DNA from: CAISIP01 sp965278985
GTDB lineage: Bacteria > Pseudomonadota > Gammaproteobacteria > Burkholderiales > Burkholderiaceae_C
Length of the DNA stretch: 64,000 bases
Assembly (NCBI GenBank): GCA_965278985.1
Contig: OZ257131.1
Coordinates: 2,976,001-3,040,000 of the forward strand
Direction of reading: 5' to 3'
Below the pieces are notes generated by a model, which saw nothing but the letters and a program-made list of their open reading frames with translations, ran no database searches and was not told the origin of the DNA. Shown one piece after another: positions 50,526-58,818 of this stretch (positions within the stretch are counted from its first letter, which is position 1; every line of letters starts with the position of its first letter). The position numbers were made by a program, and so were the translations under genes.

Positions 50526-52513
50526 CCGTGGGGGCCGCAAAAGGACAGGCCCTGTTCCAGCTCGGCGTCGTGCCGGAACAGCATCTGCCGCTGGCGGCTT
50601 CTGCGGGTTTCTTGGAAATACTGCACGATCCGTAGCATAGCGTCGAGCAGTGGCGAGGGACAGGGGGATATACCAGGGACCTGCCTGCGCAAAAGCCATG
50701 CACCGAGGCGCGCGGGCTCCGCGCGCACACGCCCCTGCAATGAGATCCAGGTCTCCACGCTGCCGGGCTCGCCCTGGCGACCGGCGCGGCCCGCGAGCTG
50801 CCTGTCGTGCCGGCGCGACGGGTTGTACTGGCAGCACAACACATGCAGGCCACCGGCGGCCAGGGCCTCGGGTGCGAGCAGGATGTCGGTGCCGCGGCCG
50901 GCCATGTTGGTGGACACGGTGATGCGCCCTGCCCGCCCGGCCTGCGCCACGACGGCGGCCTCCTCGGCATCGTGGCGCGCGTTGAGCACGACGTGGGCGA
51001 CGCCGGCCTCGCGCAGGCAGGTGGACAAGGCCTGCGAGGCGGCCACCGAGTCCGTGCCGACCAGCACCGGGCGGCCGGCAGCGGACAGGGCCGCCACCCG
51101 CTGCACCACGGCCTGCCAGCGCCGCGCGTCGTCCGCGAAAAGGCGTGTGGGCCAGACCTGCCGCGCCAGGGGCCGGCGCGGCGCCACCCGCACGATCTCC
51201 ATGCCGTACATGCGCCGCAGCTCCCCGCGCACTTCGGTGAGCGTGCCGCTCATGCCGCCCAGACGGTGGTAACGGCGGAAGAAGCGCTGGAAGGTGATGC
51301 TCTTGAGCGTATGCAGCTCGCCTTCGGGCGTGATGCCTTCCTTCAAGGCCGCCAGCGCGTGCAGGCCGGCGGACCACTTGCGGCCGTCAGCGATGCGACC
51401 GGTCACCACGTCGATGAGCGCGATGCGCGCGGGCGTCTGGCCCTGCGCCGGCGTGACGAGGTAGTCGCGGTCACGGTGGAGGCAATGGCGCACGGCAAGG
51501 GCGGACTGCAGGGTGTCCTCGCGGTGCTGCGTGTTCTTCCACACCGCGGGCAAGGGCTGGGCCATCTCCGCCAGCGCCTGGCGGCCGGCCTCGGTGAGCA
51601 CCACGCGCTGGGCTCCGGGCACTTCGAGGAAATGCCGGCCGGCCTGCAGACGCGCGGAGAGCGTCCAGGCCTGCCAGAGGAAGGCCCGCGCGGCCGGGTC
51701 CACCACCTCGCGCGAGAGCACCAGCGGCATCATGGCGTCGTCGATCAGCACGCTGTCGGCCTCGTCGATGATGGCCATGCACAGGCCACGCAGCAGCGGG
51801 CGCTCCCGGTCACCGCCGGTCTCCAGCCGCAGGCGCTGCACCAGGGCAGGCGCGCCGCCGCCATGGCGCAGGCGGTCGCGCAGGTAGTCGAAGGCCACCT
51901 CGCGCGACGTGGCATAGACGATGGGCTGTGCATAGGCCGCCTGGCGCGACTCGCGGCTGTCGCCCGCCACCACGGTCGCCACCTCCAGGCCGAGCAGCCG
52001 GAAGAGCGGGCGGAACGCGGCCGCGTCGCGCGTGACCAGGTAGTCGTTGGCCGTGAGCACGTGCACCGGGATGCCCCCCATCGCGGCCAGGGCGGCGGCC
52101 AGCGCGGTGGCCAGGGACTTGCCCTCGCCGGTGGCCATCTCCACCAGGCAGTTGTCCAGCATGCACAGGGCGGCCTGGACCTGGCCATCGAAGGCCACGC
52201 GGTCCAGGCTGCGGCGCGCGGCCTCGACCACGTAGGCACAGGCGGCGTCCACGGCCGCGCTGGCCAGTTGCTCATGGGCCAAGCGGGCCTGCAGCGCGTG
52301 CCGGCGGGCCTGAAAGGCTGCGTCGGGCAAGGCCTGCAGCGCGGCGGCCTGCACCCGCACGCCCGCGACACGCCGCTGCCAGGCCGCCGCGCCGGGCATG
52401 CCGCCGCGGCTCAGGCGCCGACGCAGCGGCGCCTTGGGGTCCAGCGGCTCGGCGCGCTCCGGGTAGTCGCCCCAGAAGATGCCCGGAATGGGGAGTGCGA
52501 GGGTGGGTGGCAT
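50519..52513 (-). CDS. SecA-like translocase ATPase, shortened accessory form
   Basis: A 664-residue protein with clear SecA motor domains. Walker A is MATGEGKS (126-133), followed by LTANDYLVTRD, TSREVAFDYLRD and Walker B IIDEADSVLID (248-258). The preprotein cross-linking region follows, then ITFQRFFRRYHRLGGMSGT (406-424), STNMAGRGTDILL (534-546) and RRHDRQLAGRAGRQGEPGS (567-585). Only about 80 residues follow, so the helical wing, most of the scaffold and the zinc tail of the usual ~900-residue SecA are missing. AGAGG precedes the ATG at 52513, which lies 28 bases after the M50 gene. It is not the housekeeping SecA; context suggests a dedicated motor for the giant protein. Confidence 0.9.
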   Translation of the reverse strand: MPPTLALPIPGIFWGDYPERAEPLDPKAPLRRRLSRGGMPGAAAWQRRVAGVRVQAAALQALPDAAFQARRHALQARLAHEQLASAAVDAACAYVVEAARRSLDRVAFDGQVQAALCMLDNCLVEMATGEGKSLATALAAALAAMGGIPVHVLTANDYLVTRDAAAFRPLFRLLGLEVATVVAGDSRESRQAAYAQPIVYATSREVAFDYLRDRLRHGGGAPALVQRLRLETGGDRERPLLRGLCMAIIDEADSVLIDDAMMPLVLSREVVDPAARAFLWQAWTLSARLQAGRHFLEVPGAQRVVLTEAGRQALAEMAQPLPAVWKNTQHREDTLQSALAVRHCLHRDRDYLVTPAQGQTPARIALIDVVTGRIADGRKWSAGLHALAALKEGITPEGELHTLKSITFQRFFRRYHRLGGMSGTLTEVRGELRRMYGMEIVRVAPRRPLARQVWPTRLFADDARRWQAVVQRVAALSAAGRPVLVGTDSVAASQALSTCLREAGVAHVVLNARHDAEEAAVVAQAGRAGRITVSTNMAGRGTDILLAPEALAAGGLHVLCCQYNPSRRHDRQLAGRAGRQGEPGSVETWISLQGRVRAEPARLGAWLLRRQVPGISPCPSPLLDAMLRIVQYFQETRRSRQRQMLFRHDAELEQGLSFCGPHGC

Positions 52514-52541
52514 GCCAAGCCTCTGTTCCGCTGTTCCAGCG

Positions 52542-54689
52542 TCAACCCATCGCGTCGAATCGCTGCAGCACCAGCTGGCGCAACCCGCGCGCGAGCTGAC
52601 CTGCCAGCGGCAGGCTGCCATGGTCGAAACGCACCGCGACGCGCGAGCCGACCCAGGGGCTGCGCACGTCGGGCACTTCGAGGTCCATGAGCACCACGGG
52701 CTGCAACGGCGTGAGGCCTTCCGTATCCGCGGCGCTGGTGACGATGCCCCCGCCGCCGGTGTCGCCCAGCGCGGCGCTGGGCAGGCGGGCCACGGCAGCC
52801 TCCAGGTCGCGCTGCAGGCGTGCCGCATGGGCGCGCAGGCCGTCTTCGGCGAGCCGCACGCCGATGGGGCCGCGTCGATCCCGCACCAGCGCGGCCTCGC
52901 CCTGCGGCAACGCCACGCGCACCAGCACCGGCTCGCCGGTGGCCACATGCCCCAGCAGGTCGCCCTGGTGGTAGAAGCGTCCCAGGTGTTCGGCGGCGCC
53001 AGGCATGACGACCTGGCCCGCCACTTGCGCACGCACCTCCAGCAGGGCCTGGCGGGCGGCCACGCGCGTGATCTCGGCCTCCACGTACAGCAGTTGCGCA
53101 CGCAGGCCGGGCGCGTCCTGCGGGGCCTCGGCGATGGCGCGGAACATGCGCGTCTCCAGCTCGGCCTGGTCGGCCACCAGCCTGGCCATCTCGAAGTCCA
53201 ACCGCGCGTCCTGCAGCCGCAGCAGCACATCGCCCGGCGCCACCGACTGGCCATCGGCCACGGCGACCTTGGCCACGAAGCCATCGGCGCCGGCACGGAT
53301 CTGCGAGTGTTCCGGCAGCCACACGACGCCCTGTGCCACGGTGCCGAAAGGCAGCGGCACGGCGAACAGCAGCCACGCCACCAGCGCCAGCACCGCCGCC
53401 GCGCGGCCCGCCGGCTGCAGGCGCCGGGGTTGGTTGCGGATGGTGCGCCATGTGGCGCGCAGCAGCCGCCACAGCGGCCAGGCGATGAGCGTCACCGCGA
53501 GGTAGATGCCGATCACCGTTCCGAGCAGCGCCGAATAGCCGCCGAGCCACAGCAGGATGCCCAGCGACAGCACCACGCGATAGACCAGCGACAGGGGTGC
53601 GTAGGCCACCAGCCAGGGGCGCTCACCCGGCAGGGGCTCCAGCGGCGACTCGGGTGCGGCGCCCAGCAGGCGCCGTGCGGCGAACTCGGCCCACCAGCGT
53701 GCGCTGCGCGATGCCAGGTTGCGCAGGTCCAGCGCGTCGCAGAGCAGGTAGTACCCGTCGAAGCGCAGCAGCGGATTGCCGTTGACCAGCAGCGTCGACA
53801 ACAGGCCCGTGACCATCACCAGCAGCGCCATGTCGCGCGCCAGGCTGGGCTGCAGCCACTGCCAGGCCAGCATCGCCAATGCCGCCAGCGCCAGCTCCGC
53901 CATCACGCCCGCGGCGCTCACCAGCGCGCGCTGGTAGCGGTGGCGGAAGGCATCGGCTGCCGAGGCGTTCACGTAAGGCACGGGCATCAGCACCAGCAGG
54001 GACACGCCCGCTTCGCGCACCGCGCCGCCCCAGCGTTGCACCGCCAGGCCGTGCGAGGTCTCGTGGACCAGCTTGATCAGCGGATACAACAGCCAGGCCA
54101 GCAGCATCCAGCGCGTGGAGGACAGCAGCTCGTGTCCATGCGCCTGCAGCTCGGGCCATTGCAATGCCGCGGCCAGCACGCCCCAGGCCACGAGCAAGGC
54201 CCAGGCCGCCAGCCCACCGAACGAAAACATCGCCCGGCCCACACCGTGCATGCGTGCCAGCAGGCGCTCGGGATTGCCCAGCGACAGCTGGAACGCCAGG
54301 GGATTGGCACGCCGCTGGCGGCGCTGGCGGCGCTCGCGACCCTGCTGCACGAACATCACCTCCACGTCCACGGCGGTGTCGAACTGCAGCAGCCGGCGCG
54401 CGTGCAGCTGGATCATCAGCCGCAGCGCTTCTTCCTGCGTCATGGCCTGCTCGGGGTCGCTTTGCAGCATCGACTGCCAGATTTCGTCCACGGTGTGCTG
54501 GCCGTCACAGCGGCCCACGAACTCGTAGGCGCCGCGGTTGAGGCGGCGCAGTTCGTCGGTGGACGGGTCCACCAGCACGAACCACTCGGAGCCGCGTTGC
54601 GACTGGCGACGCAGCTGCACCTGCGGCCGCAGCTGCGGGCGCAACCGGGCCACGCGGTGCCAGTGCTGGCTGAAGAGGGAGGTTGCCAT
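52542..54689 (-). CDS. PqqD-like / M50 site-2 protease / HlyD fusion membrane protein
   Basis: A 715-residue multi-domain membrane protein. Residues ~30-110 resemble a PqqD peptide-binding fold (WFVLVDPSTDELRRLNRGAY). Then come membrane spans and the M50 zinc motif HETSH (209-213), with a likely third ligand Asp311 in NPLLRFDGYYLLCDALDL. More spans lead to a C-terminal HlyD-like adaptor with lipoyl motifs (WLPEHSQIRAGADGFVAKVA and VAPGDVLLRL). Its start lies 18 bases after the GAF-HlyD gene. This architecture resembles zinc-metalloprotease/adaptor proteins of peptide export systems. It could recognise, cleave or guide the LEPR-XLL substrate; this is inference. Confidence 0.88.
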   Translation of the reverse strand: MATSLFSQHWHRVARLRPQLRPQVQLRRQSQRGSEWFVLVDPSTDELRRLNRGAYEFVGRCDGQHTVDEIWQSMLQSDPEQAMTQEEALRLMIQLHARRLLQFDTAVDVEVMFVQQGRERRQRRQRRANPLAFQLSLGNPERLLARMHGVGRAMFSFGGLAAWALLVAWGVLAAALQWPELQAHGHELLSSTRWMLLAWLLYPLIKLVHETSHGLAVQRWGGAVREAGVSLLVLMPVPYVNASAADAFRHRYQRALVSAAGVMAELALAALAMLAWQWLQPSLARDMALLVMVTGLLSTLLVNGNPLLRFDGYYLLCDALDLRNLASRSARWWAEFAARRLLGAAPESPLEPLPGERPWLVAYAPLSLVYRVVLSLGILLWLGGYSALLGTVIGIYLAVTLIAWPLWRLLRATWRTIRNQPRRLQPAGRAAAVLALVAWLLFAVPLPFGTVAQGVVWLPEHSQIRAGADGFVAKVAVADGQSVAPGDVLLRLQDARLDFEMARLVADQAELETRMFRAIAEAPQDAPGLRAQLLYVEAEITRVAARQALLEVRAQVAGQVVMPGAAEHLGRFYHQGDLLGHVATGEPVLVRVALPQGEAALVRDRRGPIGVRLAEDGLRAHAARLQRDLEAAVARLPSAALGDTGGGGIVTSAADTEGLTPLQPVVLMDLEVPDVRSPWVGSRVAVRFDHGSLPLAGQLARGLRQLVLQRFDAMG

Positions 54690-54707
54690 GGCCGCGCCGC
54701 GCCCCGC

Positions 54708-56120
54708 TCAGGCCCACCAGCGCCACAGCACCAGCCGCAGCTGTGCCAGCGCATGGTGCGACCAGTTCCACAACAGCGGCGCACGGCCCACCGCGATCTT
54801 GGCCGCGCCCCGCAGGCCGGGCCGCACGCGCGCCGCGTCCTCCGGCGCCATGCGCGCCTCGACCTCGAAGACATTGCGCCCCTCGGCCACGCGCGCAATG
54901 GGCGTGACCCGCGTCACCTGCAGCGCGATGGTGTCCCACGGCAGGGCCGAGAGCGCGAGGCGGCCGCTCTGCCCGACCCGCACCTCGGCCACGTCGCGCT
55001 CGTCCACCTCCACCACCACCCGCTGCGCATCGCCGGGCGAGAGCACCATCAGCGGCTTGCCCCGTTCGATGGGCGAACCGATGGACTGGCTCAGGTCGCC
55101 CTCCAGCACGACTCCGGGGAAAGGCGCCAGGATGACGCTGCGCGCCAGGTCCGCGTCCACCAGCGCCAGCTGCGCCTGTGCCTGGTCGGCGCGTGCGAGC
55201 GCGATGACCATCTGCGCGCGGTCCGCGTTGGCCAGGGCCGCGGCGTACGCATGCTGCTGCTGACCCAGTTCACTGTTCCACTTCTGCTGCACCAGCTGCA
55301 GGTCGTCGGTGGCCATCTCGGCCAGCACCTGGCCGCGCTGCACCCGGTCGCCGGGGCGCACATGGGCCGCCTTGAGGAACCCGTCGGCGGGCGCGGCCAC
55401 GCTGCGTTGCTCCTCACCCTGGACGCGCGCCATGCCACCCACGTGGTAGGGCACGGGCACCACCGCCAGCAGCAGCACGCCCACGGCCGCGGCGCCCAGC
55501 ACGAAACGCAGGCGGGGGCGCTCGGACACGTGGCGCGCCGCGGTGCGCAACTTGTCCATGCCATGCCACCACAGCGCCTTCTCGCGCCGGCGCATCAGGT
55601 CCAGCACGGGCCCCACGAGGTTCACGGGCGACTCCAGCGCATGCACCTGCGCTGCGAGCTGCGGCGGAACATGCATCCACTCGAAGGTGACGACCCCGAC
55701 GGCCTCACCCCACTGCATGATGGGCAGGCTGGCCACCGCGCCGCCCTGTCGCTGGCGCAGCCGCACGTGGGCCAGCGTCACGAGCGGACGCGTGGCACCG
55801 TCCGCGGGCACATGGATGCTGGCGGCCTGCTGGCGGGCCTCGTCCATCGCGTCGGCGATGGCGGTGAAGTCATCGCCCTGTAGCTTGTCGTGGCCACCGC
55901 CGGAGACGGCGACGAGGCCGATGGCGTCGCGGCGCGTGAAGCCCAGCGTGACGCGGGTGCACCCCAGCGCGGCGGCGAGCTCGGAAACAAAGGCGGTGGC
56001 AGCTGCGGCGAAATCTCGATGGGCCAGCACGCGCGCCTGCAGGTGCAGCGCACCCAACGCAGAAGCATCCACCGCGGCTACGGTGATGGTGGATGTCGCA
56101 ACAACATGCTCTAGGGTCAT
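54708..56120 (-). CDS. GAF domain / membrane / HlyD adaptor protein, first gene of the operon
   Basis: A 470-residue protein. Residues about 35-170 look like a GAF sensor (FVSELAAALGCTRVTLGFTR through GEAVGVVTFEWMH). A single membrane span (LGAAAVGVLLLAVVPVPYHVGG) follows near residue 215. The periplasmic part is a HlyD adaptor with lipoyl halves (RSVAAPADGFLKAAHVRPGDRVQ and VILAPFPGVVLEGDLSQSIG) and a short helical hairpin. The ATG at 56120 is used because upstream codons are outside the conserved region. A GAF domain fused to an export adaptor is unusual and would allow ligand-dependent export. Confidence 0.85.
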   Translation of the reverse strand: MTLEHVVATSTITVAAVDASALGALHLQARVLAHRDFAAAATAFVSELAAALGCTRVTLGFTRRDAIGLVAVSGGGHDKLQGDDFTAIADAMDEARQQAASIHVPADGATRPLVTLAHVRLRQRQGGAVASLPIMQWGEAVGVVTFEWMHVPPQLAAQVHALESPVNLVGPVLDLMRRREKALWWHGMDKLRTAARHVSERPRLRFVLGAAAVGVLLLAVVPVPYHVGGMARVQGEEQRSVAAPADGFLKAAHVRPGDRVQRGQVLAEMATDDLQLVQQKWNSELGQQQHAYAAALANADRAQMVIALARADQAQAQLALVDADLARSVILAPFPGVVLEGDLSQSIGSPIERGKPLMVLSPGDAQRVVVEVDERDVAEVRVGQSGRLALSALPWDTIALQVTRVTPIARVAEGRNVFEVEARMAPEDAARVRPGLRGAAKIAVGRAPLLWNWSHHALAQLRLVLWRWWA

Positions 56121-56166
56121 GGTCTGCGCGAGACGGGCTTCTGCCCAGCAGCAAGGGAGGTGGCCG

Positions 56167-56185
56167 CATCCTACATGCAAGGATG
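56167..56185. promoter_or_regulatory. Possible operator upstream of the seven-gene operon
   Basis: CATCCT (56167-56172) and AGGATG (56180-56185) form a perfect inverted repeat with a 7-base centre, 47 bases upstream of the first start codon of the operon. A promoter could not be assigned with confidence in the 255-base gap to the icd gene. Confidence 0.25.
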
Positions 56186-56375
56186 GGACCTGCGCCACCG
56201 TTGCAGGGAACCCTCATGCGACAAGGGTCGGAATTTGCCGATTCACAACAGCGAAGCCGCGCTGCGACCGGCGCACTCGCTACCGTCTGTAGTCCAAGCC
56301 ATGCAACCGACGTAGCTGGTCGCATACGAATGGCACGCTGGCGGCAGCGTGCCCGGTGCGATCAAAGGGTGTCGA

Positions 56376-57629
56376 TCACAGGTTGTCGATCATGACCTGC
56401 CCGAATCCGGAGCAGCTCACCTGCGTGGCACCGTCCATCAACCGCGCGAAGTCGTAGGTCACGCGCTTGGAGGCGATGGACTTCTCCATGGAGCGAATGA
56501 TCAGGTCGGCCGCCTCGGTCCAGCCCATGTGGCGCAGCATCATCTCGGCCGAGAGGATCTGCGAGCCAGGGTTCATGTAGTCCTTGCCCGCGTACTTGGG
56601 GGCCGTGCCATGCGTGGCTTCGAACATGGCCACCGAGTCGCTGAGGTTGGCGCCGGGCGCGATGCCCATGCCACCCACCTGCGCGGCCAGCGCGTCGGAG
56701 AGGTAGTCGCCGTTGAGGTTCAGCGTGGCGATGACGGAATACTCCGCGGGGCGCATCAGGATCTGCTGCAGGAACGCGTCCATGATGACGTCCTTCACCA
56801 CGATGTCGCGGCCCGTGCGCGGGTTGCGCAGCTTGCACCACGGGCCGTCGTCGATCAGCTGCGCACCGAACTCCTTGCGCGCGAGGGCGTAACCCCAGTC
56901 GCGGAAGCTGCCCTCGGTGAACTTCATGATGTTGCCCTTGTGCACGAGCGTGACGCTGGGCTTGTCGTTGTCGATGGCGTACTGGATGGCCTTGCGCACC
57001 AGGCGCTCGGTGCCTTCGCGCGACACGGGCTTGACACCGATGCCCGAGGTGTCGGGGAAGCGGATCTTGCGCACGCCCATTTCCTCGGTGAGGAACTTGA
57101 TGAGCTTCTTCGCCTTGTCGCTCTCGGCTTCGTATTCGATGCCGGCGTAGATGTCCTCCGAGTTCTCGCGGAAGATGACCATGTTGGTTTTCTCAGGCTC
57201 GCGCAGCGGGCTGGGCACGCCCTTGAAGTACTGCACGGGCCGCAGGCACACGTACAGGTCCAGCTCCTGGCGCAGCGTCACGTTCAGCGACCGGATGCCA
57301 CCACCCACGGGCGTGGTGAGCGGCCCCTTGATGGACACGAGGTAATCGCGCACCACCGCGAGCGTTTCGTCGGGCAGCCATACGTCGGGGCCGTAGACGC
57401 GCGTGGCTTTCTCGCCGGCGTAGATCTCCATCCAGTGGATCTTGCGCTCGCCGCCATAGGCCTTGTCCACGGCTGCATCCACCACCTTCAGCATCACGGG
57501 CGTGATGTCCATGCCGATGCCATCGCCTTCGATGAACGGAATGATCGGCTGGGCCGGCACGTTCAGGGACATGTCGGCATTGGCGGTGATCTTCTGCCCC
57601 GCGGCGGGGACCTGGATGTGCTGGTACAT
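56376..57629 (-). CDS. icd: NADP-dependent isocitrate dehydrogenase
   Basis: A 417-residue TCA-cycle enzyme converting isocitrate to 2-oxoglutarate with NADP. The N-terminal part has IIPFIEGDGIG; the substrate loop GGGIRSLNVTLRQ contains the Ser that AceK phosphorylates in E. coli (Ser113). Other conserved stretches include VTLVHKGNIMKFTEG, ATLNLNGDYLSD and FEATHGTAPKYAG. Length and motifs fit the E. coli Icd type. The ATG at 57629 is chosen by homology; earlier in-frame codons precede a divergent segment. It is transcribed alone. A TAGAAT -10-like box lies on the minus strand at 57725-57720. Confidence 0.95.
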   Translation of the reverse strand: MYQHIQVPAAGQKITANADMSLNVPAQPIIPFIEGDGIGMDITPVMLKVVDAAVDKAYGGERKIHWMEIYAGEKATRVYGPDVWLPDETLAVVRDYLVSIKGPLTTPVGGGIRSLNVTLRQELDLYVCLRPVQYFKGVPSPLREPEKTNMVIFRENSEDIYAGIEYEAESDKAKKLIKFLTEEMGVRKIRFPDTSGIGVKPVSREGTERLVRKAIQYAIDNDKPSVTLVHKGNIMKFTEGSFRDWGYALARKEFGAQLIDDGPWCKLRNPRTGRDIVVKDVIMDAFLQQILMRPAEYSVIATLNLNGDYLSDALAAQVGGMGIAPGANLSDSVAMFEATHGTAPKYAGKDYMNPGSQILSAEMMLRHMGWTEAADLIIRSMEKSIASKRVTYDFARLMDGATQVSCSGFGQVMIDNL

Positions 57630-57860
57630 GGGCGGGGTGGTGTTGTTCGCGGTCGCGGGAGGCCGGGCGATGCACATGCCCGGGAGAGGGCGCGGGAGCC
57701 GGGTGCGGAGGTCCGAAGAATTCTAGCTTCAAACATTTTTACAAAGTACCGGTCAACGGCGCGGCACGCAAGGCCGTTTCAGGTAAGCCCAGTGAAGGCC
57801 ACCGGCCTCCACAAAGCAGAACGACACCTCTGACCTCTCTGACCCTCCAAGGAATTCACC

Positions 57861-58148
57861 ATGAGCAAACTCCTGTCCGTACTCGTCGCTGGCCTGTTTG
57901 CCGCTGGCGCCTTCGCGCAGACTCCCTCGACCACGGCGACCAAGCCGGTCGTCCCTGCAGCGGCTGCCGCCACCACCACGACCACCACGACCACACCGGC
58001 CGCTCCCGCCACTGCGGCTGCACCGGCCATGAAGGCCGAAGCCAAGGCCGAAACGCCGAAGAAGGAAGCCAAGGTGGCCAAGGTCCCGCACAAGGACACC
58101 AAGAAGGTCGCGAAGACCAAGGTCAAGAAGGAAGAAAACAAGGGCTGA
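57861..58148 (+). CDS. Small secreted Lys/Ala/Thr-rich protein
   Basis: A 95-residue protein with a signal peptide (LLSVLVAGLFAAGAFAQ). The mature part is low-complexity: a Thr/Ala/Pro stretch with eight Thr in a row, then Lys/Ala/Glu repeats (KAEAKAETPKKEAKVAKV) with a strongly basic C-terminus. It resembles short TolA-like envelope proteins and histone-like tails by composition only. AAGGAAT precedes the ATG. Function is unknown; a periplasmic or surface location is likely. Confidence 0.68.
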   Translation: MSKLLSVLVAGLFAAGAFAQTPSTTATKPVVPAAAAATTTTTTTTPAAPATAAAPAMKAEAKAETPKKEAKVAKVPHKDTKKVAKTKVKKEENKG

Positions 58149-58230
58149 TCCCTTGCGCCGGATGTTCGCGTAGCACCCCGCGCATCTCCCATGCCCGCTG
58201 CCCGCGGGCATTTCGTCGTTCTGCCGCACA

Positions 58231-58698
58231 ATGCCTTCCATGACACTCCGCGCATTTTTCCTCATCGGTCTGTGGCTCCTCACTGCCCCGTGGGCGCAGG
58301 CCCAGCAGGACCGCCCGCAGCTGGACCTGCAACGCACGAAACTGCAGGCCGGCATGTACCAGATCGACGCCCAGCTGGCGCTGACGCCGCAGCAGCGCCA
58401 GATCGGCCTGATGCACCGCGCCGAGATGCCGCAGCACGAAGGCATGCTGTTTGTCTTCGAGGAACCCGCGCAACAGTGCTTCTGGATGATGAACACGCTG
58501 CTGCCCCTGACGGCCGCCTTCGTGGCCGATGACGGCACCATCGTGAACCTGGCCGACATGCAGCCGAAGACCACGGACTCGCACTGCTCGGCCAAGCCCG
58601 TGCGTTATGTGCTCGAGATGCACCAGGGCTGGTTTGCCAAGCGCGCGATCAAGGCCGGCTTCAAGCTGGGCGGCCTGCCCTCACTGGCCGCGAAGTAG
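58231..58698 (+). CDS. DUF192 family periplasmic protein
   Basis: A 155-residue protein with a signal peptide (FFLIGLWLLTAPWAQAQ). The DUF192 core is clear: QRQIGLMHRAEMPQHEGMLF, CFWMMNTLLPLTAAFVADDG, then the C-terminal VRYVLEMHQGWFAKRAIKAG. The family has no settled function. Two in-frame ATGs exist (58231 and 58240); both give a proper leader. It lies 82 bases after the Lys-rich protein gene and converges with sodB across a strong hairpin. Confidence 0.88.
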   Translation: MPSMTLRAFFLIGLWLLTAPWAQAQQDRPQLDLQRTKLQAGMYQIDAQLALTPQQRQIGLMHRAEMPQHEGMLFVFEEPAQQCFWMMNTLLPLTAAFVADDGTIVNLADMQPKTTDSHCSAKPVRYVLEMHQGWFAKRAIKAGFKLGGLPSLAAK

Positions 58699-58758
58699 TC
58701 CGCCGAAACAGCCCGGCGAAACAGCACGCCGACATGGCGCGCGCATCGCATGCACCAA

Positions 58759-58789
58759 CAACAACGCCGGCGCGAGGCCGGCGTTGTTG
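58759..58789. terminator. Bidirectional terminator-like hairpin between DUF192 and sodB
   Basis: A perfect 13-base stem, CAACAACGCCGGC (58759-58771) and GCCGGCGTTGTTG (58777-58789), with a 5-base loop GCGAG, in the gap between converging genes. The outer bases are AT-richer, as in GC-rich intrinsic terminators. Confidence 0.7.
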
Positions 58790-58818
58790 CGAGGACAGTG
58801 GGCCCGAGGGGCCCGCGA

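Noticed and set aside
52479..55883. A 1,134-codon plus-strand frame over the M50 and GAF-HlyD genes
   Set aside because: Its translation is Gln/His/Arg-rich with no motif, whereas the minus-strand frames show complete protease and adaptor motifs.
56360..56392. Three GATCA words spaced 14 bases apart at the icd 3' end
   Set aside because: Two of them include the coding end of icd; the set is short and may be chance, and no matching sites were noticed elsewhere.
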